Positions 18,181 through 28,450 of a stretch of 64,000 nt of DNA are shown here, in pieces. Position 1 is the first letter of the stretch, and every line of letters begins with the position of its first letter. Below the pieces are notes generated by a model, which worked only from the letters and a program-made list of their open reading frames with translations, ran no database searches and had not been told where the DNA came from. The stretch spans positions 270,930-334,929 of the forward strand of contig NZ_JAGIAM010000006.1 of the NCBI RefSeq assembly GCF_017744835.1, written 5' to 3'. Position numbers and translations under genes: made by a program. Source of the stretch: Sphingomonas sp. Its GTDB lineage: Bacteria; Pseudomonadota; Alphaproteobacteria; Sphingomonadales; Sphingomonadaceae.

Positions 18181-18825
18181 TCAGCTCTTGGGCTGCTGGT
18201 CCGGCGGAACGGGGGTGAGCTCGTAGATCTGCACCTGGCCCGCGTCGCCCGGAACCGCGAGCCGCCAGCGGAAGCCGCCGACACGCTCGGCCACGCCCAC
18301 CAGGTCGCGCGCCGGATCGGTGCCATAGCCGAGCGAATTGTCACCGGGCTTGCTCTGCCGCGCGCCCAGGAACACGTAGCGCTTGCCGTCGGGATAGAGA
18401 TAGCCCGCGGCCGGATCGCCGCCGGTCTGCTTGACGAAGGCGAAACCCTGATCGGTCGCATCGACATGGCAATAGCCGGAGGGAGACGCCAGCACGCTCG
18501 CTGCGCGCGTGGCCTGGCGCAGCCTCAGCACTCGGCAGCGATAGGAGCCCGGCGTGAGCGCGGGCGAATCCAGTGCGGCGGAGGGATCGACAAGCTTGCC
18601 CTGTGCGACCCGCACGCGCGGCGGCAGCTTTCCGTGAAGCCCCGTCCAGCTCGCCTGGAGTCCATTGAGGCGAAGGCTGTCCTCGGGCGTTATCGTCGCC
18701 TTCCACACGGGCTGCGCTTCCGCCACGCCCGCGCCGGTGGCGTCGAGTGTTACTTGGGCGCGCTCACGGCCGCCACAGGCGGCGAGCAACGCGCAAAGGC
18801 TTAGCGTCAAGATGCGCCGATACAC
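18181..18825 (-). CDS. DUF4893 family lipoprotein
   Basis: A 214-residue lipoprotein of a family largely found in sphingomonads. The lipobox LLAACGG gives lipidated C17. The body has GSYRCRVLRL, then YCHV, then GYLYPDGKRYVFLG and VGGFRWRLAVP, in the order expected for DUF4893. No enzymatic motif is seen. It starts with GTG at 18823-18825 behind a G-rich tract (GGGGGGTGG). The stop codon touches the end of the convergent thermonuclease gene. Role unknown. Confidence 0.78.
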   Translation of the reverse strand: MYRRILTLSLCALLAACGGRERAQVTLDATGAGVAEAQPVWKATITPEDSLRLNGLQASWTGLHGKLPPRVRVAQGKLVDPSAALDSPALTPGSYRCRVLRLRQATRAASVLASPSGYCHVDATDQGFAFVKQTGGDPAAGYLYPDGKRYVFLGARQSKPGDNSLGYGTDPARDLVGVAERVGGFRWRLAVPGDAGQVQIYELTPVPPDQQPKS

Positions 18826-19165
18826 TGGCCACCCCCCGTTTGCGTTGGCATTCCGGATGGCTTGGAAGGTGCCGCAGAGTGGTTAACGAAAAGTAAATTT
18901 TCTATTGCGGCGCGGTGAAACGCAGGCCGAAGCGCCCAGCCGTTGCGCTGTATAGACGAGGCGCGGAACTTAAGCGCAGAGGGGCCATCCCATGGACAGG
19001 CCGGCGCCGCATCTCCCCCCGGTACGCTGGAGGCCCCGACGGCGCCGGCAAATGGTAAATGCGCCCGTCGCCATTTTGTTGCAATGCAGCAAAATGCAAT
19101 GCGCAGAAAATCCGCAGCTGTTGCTTGATCGCAACGGTATCTGAGGCTGAGCGGCCGGTTCGGGC
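18826..19165. other. 340-bp intergenic region without a supported gene
   Basis: This stretch separates the DUF4893 lipoprotein from the end of aguB. Short frames on both strands lack start context and family resemblance. An AT-rich island at 18881-18905 contains TTAA at 18883-18886, a 7-base spacer and TAAA at 18894-18897, close to the alphaproteobacterial CtrA site TTAA-N7-TTAA. It is about 58 bp upstream of the lipoprotein start and could belong to its promoter. Nothing else is recognised. Confidence 0.5.
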
Positions 19166-20014
19166 TCAGATGTCCTCGACCAGCCGTCCGTAGAGCTCGG
19201 GCCGCCGGTCGCGGAAGAAGCCGAAGGCGGCGCGGTGGCGCTTGACGCGCTCGAGATCGAGCGTCGCGGTGATCACGCCGGTCTCCTCCCGATCGAGCTC
19301 GGCAAGGATGTCGCCGCGCTCGTCGGTGATGAAGCTGGTGCCGTAGAAGGTCTGGCCATGCTCGGTGCCAACGCGGTTGGCGGCGACGACCGGCACGACG
19401 TTCGATACGGCATGGCCCACCATCGCCCGCCGCCAAAGCCGGGCGGTGTCGAGGCTGTCGTCATGCGGCTCGCTGCCGATTGCCGTGGGGTAGAAGAGGA
19501 TCTCGGCGCCCATCAGCATCAGCGCACGCGCGGTCTCGGGATACCATTGGTCCCAGCAGACGCCGACGCCGATCCGCGCGCCTGGCCCGTTCCACACCTT
19601 GAAGCCGGTGTTGCCGGGGCGGAAATAGAATTTCTCCTCATAGCCCGGTCCGTCGGGAATGTGGCTCTTGCGATAGACGCCCTCGATCCGCCCGTCGGGG
19701 CCGATCATCGCCAGGCTGTTGTAATAATGCGGCCCGTCCGCCTCGAAGAAGCTCGTCGGGATATGGATGCCCAGGTCCGAGGCGAGGTGCTGCATCGCCA
19801 GCACCGCCTTATGCTCCGCCACCGGCTTGGCGTTGGCGAACAGGCTCTCGTCCTCGACGCGGCAGAAATATTCGCCTTCGAACAGCTCGGGCGGCAGCAC
19901 CACCTGCGCGCCGCGGCCCGCGGCCTCGCGGACCATCTCGGACACCGCCTTGATGTTGGCGTCGATGTCGTTGGTGAAGGCGAGCTGGAGCGCGCCGACG
20001 GTGATCTGGGTCAT
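19166..20014 (-). CDS. aguB: N-carbamoylputrescine amidase
   Basis: A 282-residue nitrilase-superfamily amidase that hydrolyses N-carbamoylputrescine to putrescine, carbon dioxide and ammonia, completing the agmatine route to putrescine. The catalytic triad is E43 (PPELFEG), K116 (YRKSHIPDG) and C153 (GVCWDQWYPE). RVKRHRAAFGFFRDRRPELYG is the usual C-terminal family signature. Length and motifs match plant and bacterial AguB. It follows aguA by 22 bp on the same strand, so the two enzymes of the pathway are cotranscribed. Confidence 0.97.
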   Translation of the reverse strand: MTQITVGALQLAFTNDIDANIKAVSEMVREAAGRGAQVVLPPELFEGEYFCRVEDESLFANAKPVAEHKAVLAMQHLASDLGIHIPTSFFEADGPHYYNSLAMIGPDGRIEGVYRKSHIPDGPGYEEKFYFRPGNTGFKVWNGPGARIGVGVCWDQWYPETARALMLMGAEILFYPTAIGSEPHDDSLDTARLWRRAMVGHAVSNVVPVVAANRVGTEHGQTFYGTSFITDERGDILAELDREETGVITATLDLERVKRHRAAFGFFRDRRPELYGRLVEDI

Positions 20015-20036
20015 CGCAATCCCTGAATGATTGGCC

Positions 20037-21011
20037 TCAGCGGCTCGGAATCTGCTGGCTGATGCAGTGGAAGCTGCCGCCGCCGGTCAAGATATGGTCG
20101 GCGCGCATGCCTGCAACCTTGCGGCCTGGAAACAATGCCTCCAGCGCGGCGACCGCGGCATCGTCGTTGGGCTGGCCGTAGAGCGGCACCACTACGGCGG
20201 CATTGCCGATGTAGAAGTTCATGTACGACGCCGGGATGACCTGCTCGTCCTCGTCGAGCACGCGGCCGGGCGAGGGCATGCGCACCACTTCGACGCCGGC
20301 CGCGCGGGCGCGATCGGCGGCGTCCTGGTAGATGCGCCAATTGGGGTCGTTCTCGGCAGGCTCGGGGATCAGCAGCCGGTTCTCGCCCACGAAGCGCGCG
20401 AGATTGTCGACATGGCCGTCGGTATGGTCGTTGAGCAGCCCGTCGCCGAGCCACAGGATGCGAGTGAGCCCCAGGTCGGCGGCGAGGCGCGCCTCGACCT
20501 GGGTGCGCCCGAGCGCGGGGTTGCGGTTGGGGTTGAGCAGGCATTGCTCGGTGGTGACCGCCAGGCCGGTGCCGTCGCCGTCGATCGCGCCGCCCTCGAG
20601 GATCCAGTCGTGATCCTCGACGTCGAGCCCGCGGCCGCGCGCCAGGCGCAGCCCGACGTCGTCGTCGCCTTCAAGGTCGTACTTCCCGCCCCAGCCGTTG
20701 AAGCCGAAGTCGTGCGCCACGCCCGTGCCGTCGAGGATCGGGCCGGTGTCGCGCAGCCAGATGTCACCGAACGGCTCGACGACCACTTCGGCGACGTCAC
20801 CCGCGATTTCGCGCGCCGCGGCGGCGGCTTCCGCATCGGCGGCGACCAGGATCACGCGCTCGCCGCGTCCGTCGGCATGCACTGCGCGGACAAAGGCGGC
20901 GACTTCCTCGCGCGCGGGTTCGAGGTCCTCGAGCCACAACTCGGGGTGGCTGGGAAAGCCGATCCAGACCGCGTCGTGCGGCGCCCATTCGGGGGGAGGG
21001 GGGAGAATCAT
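20037..21011 (-). CDS. aguA: Agmatine deiminase
   Basis: A 324-residue guanidino-group-modifying enzyme (PAD superfamily) that converts agmatine to N-carbamoylputrescine. Visible motifs are WIGFPSHPELW near the N terminus, GDIWLRDTGP, NGWGGKY, ILEGGAID, NDHTDGHVDN and the nucleophilic C316 in GGGSFHCISQQIP. It is about 40 residues shorter than the plant enzyme but all catalytic residues are present. ATG at 21009-21011 has GGAGGC close upstream. It leads the aguA-aguB operon; arginine decarboxylase, which would make agmatine, is not nearby. Confidence 0.96.
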   Translation of the reverse strand: MILPPPPEWAPHDAVWIGFPSHPELWLEDLEPAREEVAAFVRAVHADGRGERVILVAADAEAAAAAREIAGDVAEVVVEPFGDIWLRDTGPILDGTGVAHDFGFNGWGGKYDLEGDDDVGLRLARGRGLDVEDHDWILEGGAIDGDGTGLAVTTEQCLLNPNRNPALGRTQVEARLAADLGLTRILWLGDGLLNDHTDGHVDNLARFVGENRLLIPEPAENDPNWRIYQDAADRARAAGVEVVRMPSPGRVLDEDEQVIPASYMNFYIGNAAVVVPLYGQPNDDAAVAALEALFPGRKVAGMRADHILTGGGSFHCISQQIPSR

Positions 21012-21060
21012 GGAGGCCTCCTAACCGATCCGCCCGGTCAGGGGGAGAGGGGGTGCTCAC

Positions 21061-21141
21061 CGTCACCCCCGCGAAGGCGCGGGCCCAGAGCCACGGCCGT
21101 GTCGCTTGCCGCTTCTGGGTCCCGCCTTCGCCGGGATGACG
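21061..21141. repeat. Palindromic repeat of the CCCGGCGAAGGCGGG family, copy 1
   Basis: Left arm: GTCACCCCCGCGAAGGCGCG then GGCCCAGA, at 21062-21089. Right arm: TCTGGGTCCCGCC then TTCGCCGGGATGAC, ending at 21140. The arms are inverted copies with a few mismatches and enclose about 25 bp. The right arm carries the standard GTCATCCCGGCGAAGGC element found many times in sphingomonad intergenic regions. It lies between aguA and the M28 peptidase, which both face the same way. Confidence 0.78.
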
Positions 21142-21147
21142 GTCGAG

Positions 21148-22785
<1,638 letters not shown>

Positions 22786-22916
22786 GGAAACTCCCCGGAT
22801 GTGCAATTGCTTCGATCCTGCCAGCGCGCCCGCACGCCCGCAATGGCGGCGCTGCCGATTGCGCTCGTGCTGCGGCTGAGGCAGCAAGGTTGCTGACAAG
22901 GGCAGGGGAGGCATGG

Positions 22917-24248
22917 ATGCGGGCGGCGTTGGGATTGGCAGCGGCGTTGCTCGCCTTGGCGGCACCCGCGAGCGCGCAGCAGCAGCAGCAGGATTACGGC
23001 GCGGCCGACGCCGACCGACGCGCGATGCTGGACCGGCTGGGAATCGCCGACACGCGGCCCGGCGCGGACGGGTTCAACCGCGATGCGCCCGATGCGGCGA
23101 ACTATGACGAAGCCAAGGCCGGCAACCCCACGCTCCCGCCGCTGCTGCGTTTCGCCGACGGCGCGCCGGTGCGGACCGCGTCGGACTGGACGCGTCGCCG
23201 CGCCGAGATCGTCGAACTGTTCGACCGCGAGGTCTATGGCCGCGTGCCTGTCACCGCGCCGCGGATCGACTGGCGCGTGACCAGGGAGGAGCGCACCACC
23301 GAGGCGGGCCTTCCGGTCGTCAAGCGCTGGCTCGAGGGCGTGGCAGACAACAGCGGCTGGCCGCAGGCATCGGCGAAGATCGCGCTCCGCTACACACTGC
23401 CCGCCGAGACGAAGGGCAAGGCACCCGTCATCCTCTCCTTCGGCTTCCCGGAAGGCTTCCGCTTCCCCGGTCCGCCACGCCCGCCCGAGCCCGGGCCTTC
23501 CGCGACCGAGCAGCTGCTGCGCGTCGGCTTCGGCCATGCGGTGCTGGTCGCCAATTCAGTCCAGGCGGACAATGGCGGCCAGCTCGGCGACGGCGTGATC
23601 GGCATATCGCTGCGCGGCCGGCAGCGCGCGCCCGACGACTGGGGCGTGCTGCGCGCCTGGGCCTGGGGCGCCAGTCGCGCGCTCGATGCGCTGGGCATGG
23701 ACCCGAGGGTGGATGCTGCGCGCGTCGGAATCGAGGGGCTGTCGCGCTATGGCAAGGCTGCGCTGGTGACGATGGCCTATGACCCGCGCTTCGCGATCGG
23801 CTTCGTCGGATCGTCGGGCGCGGGCGGCGCGGCGCTCTACCGCCGCAATTTCGGCGAGCGGATCGGCAATCTCGCGGCGAGCGGCGAATATCATTGGTTC
23901 GCGGGTAATTTCCTGAAGTACGCCGGCCCGAAGACCCAGTTCGACCTGCCAGTCGACGCCCACATGCTGATCGCGCTCGCAGCGCCGCGGCCGATCTTCA
24001 TCGGCGCGGGCACGGTCGAGACCGGCGACGGCTGGGTCGATCCCAAGGGTAATTTCCTGGCCGCCGCCGCAGCCTCGCCGGCATGGGAGCTGCTCGGCAA
24101 ACCGGGGCTCGGCAGCACCCGATATCCGCCGGTTCTCACGCCGGTCACCGGCGGCGCAGTGGGATGGCGCCAGCACCAGGGCGGGCACAACAACCGCGAC
24201 AATTGGCCGACCTTCATCGGCTTTGCAGAACGGCATTTCTCGCGATAG
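22917..24248 (+). CDS. CE15-like carbohydrate esterase (glucuronoyl or related esterase), exported
   Basis: A 443-residue alpha/beta hydrolase with a signal peptide (MRAALGLAAALLALAAPASAQ) followed by a run of five glutamines. The nucleophile is S276 in EGLSRYGKAAL, matching the CE15 signature G-x-S-R-x-G-K, where C is replaced by L. The catalytic histidine is H424 in QHQGGHNNRDNW, followed by the family-typical WPTFIGFAERHF. CE15 enzymes cleave the ester between lignin alcohols and 4-O-methyl-glucuronate on xylan; the exact substrate here is not fixed. The ATG at 22917 has GGGGAGG 6 bp upstream; an out-of-frame ATG lies 4 bp before it. Confidence 0.85.
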   Translation: MRAALGLAAALLALAAPASAQQQQQDYGAADADRRAMLDRLGIADTRPGADGFNRDAPDAANYDEAKAGNPTLPPLLRFADGAPVRTASDWTRRRAEIVELFDREVYGRVPVTAPRIDWRVTREERTTEAGLPVVKRWLEGVADNSGWPQASAKIALRYTLPAETKGKAPVILSFGFPEGFRFPGPPRPPEPGPSATEQLLRVGFGHAVLVANSVQADNGGQLGDGVIGISLRGRQRAPDDWGVLRAWAWGASRALDALGMDPRVDAARVGIEGLSRYGKAALVTMAYDPRFAIGFVGSSGAGGAALYRRNFGERIGNLAASGEYHWFAGNFLKYAGPKTQFDLPVDAHMLIALAAPRPIFIGAGTVETGDGWVDPKGNFLAAAAASPAWELLGKPGLGSTRYPPVLTPVTGGAVGWRQHQGGHNNRDNWPTFIGFAERHFSR

Positions 24249-24315
24249 GCTAAGCCGTTGATCATGGGGGACCTTCGTCGATCCGAATCGACGGAGCGCA
24301 AGCTTGGGGGCGAAT

Positions 24316-26295
24316 GTGATTCGAATTTCGTTGGTGGCGCTGGGCGCTTCGCTGTGCCTCGCCGTGCCTGCAGCGGCGCAAAGCGTCGAGGCCCGGCAGT
24401 TCGGCGCGCGCGAGGCCCTGCGCGGAGTCAGCGTCTCGCCGGACGGGCAGCGTCTGGCGATGCTGGTGACCTCCGGCACGCGTGGCGCCGGCCTCGCCGT
24501 CTGGAGCTCCGACGGCAAGCTGACTCCCATTCTCAATTATCCCGGCGACGACGCACGGCTGATGGGGTGTAGCTGGTCCACCAACACGCGGCTCGTCTGC
24601 ACGCTCTACGCCGTCGTTGACCGTGAAGGGACGCTGGGCGGCGTGTCGCGGATGATCGCGATCGATGCCGACGGCTCCAACGCCAAGGAACTGAGCCCGC
24701 CGCAAAAGCCCAATCAGCTTTACGTGCGCTATTTCGGCGGCGAGGTCCTCGACTGGCTGCCCGACGAGAGCGGAAGCGCAGTGCTGATGCTGCGCCAATA
24801 TGTGCCCGAGCGCGCAACCGGGACGCTGATCGCGCAGAAGCGTGAAGGGGTCGGCGTCGAGCGGGTCGATACCGTCTCGCTTAAGCGCACCGTGGTCGAG
24901 GCCCCGCGCTCGACCGGCGTCGGCTTCATCAGTGACGGGCATGGCACGATCCGGATCGTGGGTACCCGGGCCCGGCTCGGTTCGGGCTATATGGGCGACG
25001 AAGTCACCTACCGATATCGCCGGCCGGGCAGCGAGACGTGGGAACCGCTCAGTGCGGTCACGATCAAGGGCTATCTCACTAGCGGCTTCGATCCCTATGC
25101 GGTCGATCGCGACCTGAACGTCGCCTATGGTTTCGACAATGCCGACGGGCGCAAGGCGCTCTACAAGGTGGCACTCGACGGCAGCCTGAAGCGCGAGCTG
25201 GTGCTCGCGCGCAACGACGTCGATGTCGATAGCCTCGTCCGGATCGGCCGCCAGCAGCGCGTGGTGGGCGTCAGCTATGCGACCGACCGGCGGCAGATCA
25301 GCTATTTCGACCCGCAGATCAACGCGCTGGCGACCTCGCTCGAAAAAGCCTTGCCCGGCAATGCGATCAACGTTGCCGATGCGAGCCTCGACGAGAAGAA
25401 GCTGGTCGTCTTCGGCGGGAGCGACGTGAACCCCGGTCGCTATTATCTGCTCGATCGGGCGACCAAGAAAATGGCCGAGATCGCCGCGGTCCGTCCGGAC
25501 CTGGCGGGCGTCAAGCTCGCGACGGTCAAGGCGATCACCTACAAGGCCGCGGATGGCACCGACGTGCCGGCCTATCTCACCTTGCCGGTCGGGAGCGACG
25601 GCAAGAACCTGCCGGCGATCGTCATGCCCCACGGGGGCCCCAGCGCACGCGACGAATGGGGCTTCGACTGGCTATCGCAATTCTTCGCAGCGCGCGGATT
25701 CGCGGTGATCCAGCCGAATTATCGGGGCTCCAGCGGGTTCGGCGAGCGCTGGTTCAGCCAGAACGGTTTCCGCTCGTGGAAGCTCGCCATGGGCGACGTC
25801 AACGATGCTGGCCGCTGGATGATCACGCAGGGCATTACGTCGCCCGCCAAGCTGGCGATCGTCGGCTGGTCCTATGGCGGATACGCCGCGCTCCAGTCGA
25901 ACGTGCTCGATCCCGACCTGTTCAAGGCGGTGGTGGCCATCGCGCCCGTGACCGATCTCGACCAGCTCCAGAACCGGCTCAAGGACTATTCGAGCGACCA
26001 GGAAGTAAAGGACATCATAGGCGGCCCCGCGCTGTGGAACGAGGCGTCGCCGTCGCGCCATGCCGAGCGGATCAAGGCGCCCGTGCTGCTGTTCCACGGC
26101 GATCGCGACATCAATGTCCCGATCGCCCAGTCGCGGCTGATGGTCTCCAAATTGCACGACGCGGGCGGCAGGGCCGAGCTCGTCGAATATCCGGGGCTCG
26201 ATCACCAGCTCGACGACAGTCAGGCGCGCGCGGGCATGCTCGACCGGATCGACCAGTTCCTTCGCACCACGCTGAACCTGCCGACGAAACCCTGA
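24316..26295 (+). CDS. S9 family peptidase (prolyl oligopeptidase / acylaminoacyl-peptidase type), exported
   Basis: A secreted serine peptidase of about 659 residues. The N-terminal VIRISLVALGASLCLAVPAAAQ is a signal peptide, followed by a beta-propeller (LRGVSVSPDGQRLAM). The C-terminal alpha/beta hydrolase has S519 in GWSYGGYAAL, D598 in HGDRDINVP and H630 in YPGLDHQL; NYRGSSGFGERW is the oxyanion-region motif of S9C enzymes. The start is uncertain: GTG at 24316 (GGGGG 5 bp upstream) is chosen, but an in-frame TTG at 24304 has GGAG 7 bp upstream. It follows the CE15-like gene by 67 bp and may be cotranscribed. Confidence 0.93.
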   Translation: MIRISLVALGASLCLAVPAAAQSVEARQFGAREALRGVSVSPDGQRLAMLVTSGTRGAGLAVWSSDGKLTPILNYPGDDARLMGCSWSTNTRLVCTLYAVVDREGTLGGVSRMIAIDADGSNAKELSPPQKPNQLYVRYFGGEVLDWLPDESGSAVLMLRQYVPERATGTLIAQKREGVGVERVDTVSLKRTVVEAPRSTGVGFISDGHGTIRIVGTRARLGSGYMGDEVTYRYRRPGSETWEPLSAVTIKGYLTSGFDPYAVDRDLNVAYGFDNADGRKALYKVALDGSLKRELVLARNDVDVDSLVRIGRQQRVVGVSYATDRRQISYFDPQINALATSLEKALPGNAINVADASLDEKKLVVFGGSDVNPGRYYLLDRATKKMAEIAAVRPDLAGVKLATVKAITYKAADGTDVPAYLTLPVGSDGKNLPAIVMPHGGPSARDEWGFDWLSQFFAARGFAVIQPNYRGSSGFGERWFSQNGFRSWKLAMGDVNDAGRWMITQGITSPAKLAIVGWSYGGYAALQSNVLDPDLFKAVVAIAPVTDLDQLQNRLKDYSSDQEVKDIIGGPALWNEASPSRHAERIKAPVLLFHGDRDINVPIAQSRLMVSKLHDAGGRAELVEYPGLDHQLDDSQARAGMLDRIDQFLRTTLNLPTKP

Positions 26296-26382
26296 CGGCC
26301 CGCAGGTCGGCGGGCAGTGTGACTTTTGCCCCTTTGCCCTGCCTCGTTTCGGTAGTAATACGGCTGCGGGGGGACATGCTGC

Positions 26383-26889
26383 ATGGCTGAGCCATTTCTG
26401 TCGGAGGTAAGGCTTTTTTCCTTCAACTTCGCGCCGAAGGGATGGGCGCTTTGCAATGGGCAGATCCTGCCCATCAACCAGAACCAGGCGCTGTTCTCGC
26501 TGCTCGGGACCACGTTCGGGGGTGACGGGCGAGTCAATTTCGCCCTGCCAGACCTGCGCAGCCGGACGCCGATCCACGTCGGCAGCGGCCATACCCTCGG
26601 CGAGCGCGGCGGCGAGCAGGCGCATACGCTTTCCATCGCGGAGCTGCCGACGCATGTGCACCTTGCACAGGCCGTCGACTCTCCGGCGACCGCGGGAACC
26701 GGCGGGAACACCCTGATGCTGGCGCAGTCGACGCCGCAGAATCTCTACGCGCCGCCGTCCAATCTGGGCGCGATGGCGGCGGCGGAAATCGGCAACGTCG
26801 GCGGAAGCCAGGCGCATCTGAACATGCAGCCTTTCCTCACGCTGTCCTGGTGCATCGCGCTCCAGGGCATCTTTCCTTCGGCCACCTAG
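26383..26889 (+). CDS. Phage tail-collar domain protein (microcystin-dependent protein type), paralogue 1
   Basis: A 168-residue protein with the tail-collar fold found in the short-fibre proteins of phages and in Mdp proteins. It opens MAEPFLSEVRLFSFNFAPKG and continues with WALCNGQILPI and FGGDGRVNFALPDLRSRTPIH, the signature of the family. A linker of GTGGNTLMLAQS leads to a C-terminal NMQPFLTLSWCIALQGIFPS. No signal peptide or prophage genes are near. It is the first of three tandem paralogues spaced 10-11 bp apart. A GCCCGC/GCGGGC stem in front lies at 26298-26315. Confidence 0.92.
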   Translation: MAEPFLSEVRLFSFNFAPKGWALCNGQILPINQNQALFSLLGTTFGGDGRVNFALPDLRSRTPIHVGSGHTLGERGGEQAHTLSIAELPTHVHLAQAVDSPATAGTGGNTLMLAQSTPQNLYAPPSNLGAMAAAEIGNVGGSQAHLNMQPFLTLSWCIALQGIFPSAT

Positions 26890-26899
26890 GAGAAGGCCC

Positions 26900-27409
26900 A
26901 TGGCGCAACCCTATGTTGGCGAGATCCGTATCTTCGCGGGCAATTTCGCCCCCGCGGGCTGGATGTTCTGCGAAGGGCAGCTGCTCCCCATCTCCGAGAA
27001 CGAGACGCTGTTCCAGCTGATCGGCACCACCTACGGCGGCGACGGCGAGAGCACCTTCAGCCTCCCCGATCTTCGCGGACGCATCACGCTGCACCAGGGC
27101 AACGGCTTCATCCTCGCCGAAACCGGCGGCGTAGAGCAAGTGACGCTGACCACCAGCCAGATACCGTCGCATACGCACCCGATGCTCGGCTCGGCTTCCA
27201 ACGCCAGCACGACGAGCCCGGTCAACGGCGTCCCAGCGACGATTCCGATCTTCGGAGTGCGGGCCTATGGCACCGATGCGCCGAAGACGACCTTGTCGCC
27301 CCAGTCGGTGGCGCCGGTCGGCAACAGCCAGCCGCACGAGAATCGCCAGCCGTTCCTCTGCGTGAACTACATCATTTCGCTGTTCGGCCTCTTCCCGTCT
27401 CCAACCTGA
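26900..27409 (+). CDS. Phage tail-collar domain protein, paralogue 2
   Basis: A 169-residue paralogue beginning MAQPYVGEIRIFAGNFAPAG, with WMFCEGQLLPI, YGGDGESTFSLPDLRGRITLH and a variable middle (TSPVNGVPATIPIFGVRAYG). It ends ENRQPFLCVNYIISLFGLFPS. It starts 10 bp after paralogue 1, with AGGAGAAGGCCC in front of the ATG as ribosome binding site. Paralogues differ mainly in the central region that forms the exposed part in collar proteins, which suggests a hetero-oligomer or different ligands, but no function is proven. Confidence 0.92.
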   Translation: MAQPYVGEIRIFAGNFAPAGWMFCEGQLLPISENETLFQLIGTTYGGDGESTFSLPDLRGRITLHQGNGFILAETGGVEQVTLTTSQIPSHTHPMLGSASNASTTSPVNGVPATIPIFGVRAYGTDAPKTTLSPQSVAPVGNSQPHENRQPFLCVNYIISLFGLFPSPT

Positions 27410-27420
27410 GGAGCCAGCTC

Positions 27421-27939
27421 TTGGCAGATCCTTTCGTCGCGGAAATCCGGGTCTTCCCGTTCAACTTCGCTCCCAAGGGGTGGGCGTGGTGCGACGGGCA
27501 GATCCTGCCGCTTTCGCAGAACACCGCACTCTTCTCGCTGCTGGGCACCACTTATGGCGGCGACGGCAAGAGCAATTTCGCGCTTCCGGATCTTCAGGGC
27601 TGCGCCGCGATGCATCCGGGCCAGGGGCCGGGGCTGAGCCTCTACGACCTCGGCCAGACCGGGGGCTCGGAAACCGTGACGCTGATCGAGAACGAGATCC
27701 CGGCGCACTCGCACAGCATGAGCGTGTCGCTCGCCGATGCGCTGGAGCCGGCGCCCGCCGGGCAGCAGTTCGCGACGGGGACCGGAATCAACTATTATGC
27801 CAATCAGGGTGCATCAAAGGCGCTCGCGCCCCAGGCGCTGGCGCCCGCGGGCGGCGATCAGCCGCACAACAATATGCAGCCCTATCTGACCCTGTATTTC
27901 TGCATCGCGTTGCAGGGTGTCTTCCCGCCGCGTGGCTGA
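27421..27939 (+). CDS. Phage tail-collar domain protein, paralogue 3
   Basis: A 172-residue paralogue that starts with TTG at 27421, 8 bp after GAGGAG. The product begins MADPFVAEIRVFPFNFAPKG, then WAWCDGQILPLS, TYGGDGKSNFALPDLQG, and ends NNMQPYLTLYFCIALQGVFPPRG. Its C-terminal region is closest to paralogue 1, so the second copy has diverged most. The 3' end overlaps the start of the GNAT gene by 23 bp, so this pair is translationally coupled. Confidence 0.91.
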   Translation: MADPFVAEIRVFPFNFAPKGWAWCDGQILPLSQNTALFSLLGTTYGGDGKSNFALPDLQGCAAMHPGQGPGLSLYDLGQTGGSETVTLIENEIPAHSHSMSVSLADALEPAPAGQQFATGTGINYYANQGASKALAPQALAPAGGDQPHNNMQPYLTLYFCIALQGVFPPRG

Positions 27940-28450
27940 AGGATATCGCGCGGCCGCCGCACAGCTCGGCGTCGTGCTCAGGCCCATGGTGGAGGCGGAT
28001 TACGCCTTCTGCGAAGCGCTTTATGCCTCGACTCGCCTCGAGGAACTTGCGCCGCTGGGTTGGCCGGCGGAAGCGGTGCGCCAGTTCCTCGCGCAGCAGC
28101 ATCGCGCGCAGCACCTCCACTATCAGCAGCATTATGCCGGCGCCCAATGGTGGATCGTCGAGAGCGCGGGCTGCCCACTGGGGCGGCTCTATGTGTTCGA
28201 GGGAGCGAGCGACATCCGGATCGTCGACATCGCGCTGCTGCCGAAGGCGCGGGGTCAGGGGATCGGCGGGGCGCTGATCGAAGGAGTCCAGCGGCACGCC
28301 GCGGCGCAGGGCAAGCGCGTCTCGATCCATGCCGAGAAGAACAACCCGGCGCGCAGCCTCTATTTCCGTCTGGGCTTCGTCGTGATCGATGCGGATCGCG
28401 GCGCCTATGATCTGCTGGAATGGCGGCCCCAAGGCCCGGCGGATCAGTAG
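27917..28450 (+). CDS. GNAT family N-acetyltransferase
   Basis: A 177-residue acetyltransferase starting with GTG inside the last codons of the third tail-collar gene. The acetyl-CoA binding signature is PKARGQGIGGALI (about residues 110-122), followed by the typical EKNNPARSLYFRLGF motif. The fold is clear, but the acceptor substrate is unknown. Its coupling to the collar genes suggests that it acts on a component of that cluster. A second in-frame GTG 15 bp later is also possible. The 3' end overlaps the convergent DUF6916 gene by 7 bp. Confidence 0.9.
   Translation: MSSRRVAEGYRAAAAQLGVVLRPMVEADYAFCEALYASTRLEELAPLGWPAEAVRQFLAQQHRAQHLHYQQHYAGAQWWIVESAGCPLGRLYVFEGASDIRIVDIALLPKARGQGIGGALIEGVQRHAAAQGKRVSIHAEKNNPARSLYFRLGFVVIDADRGAYDLLEWRPQGPADQ

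Noticed and set aside
26298..26315. GCCCGC/GCGGGC stem before the first tail-collar gene as terminator
   Set aside because: The stem is only 6 bp and the following T-run is interrupted, so it is too weak to list as a terminator.
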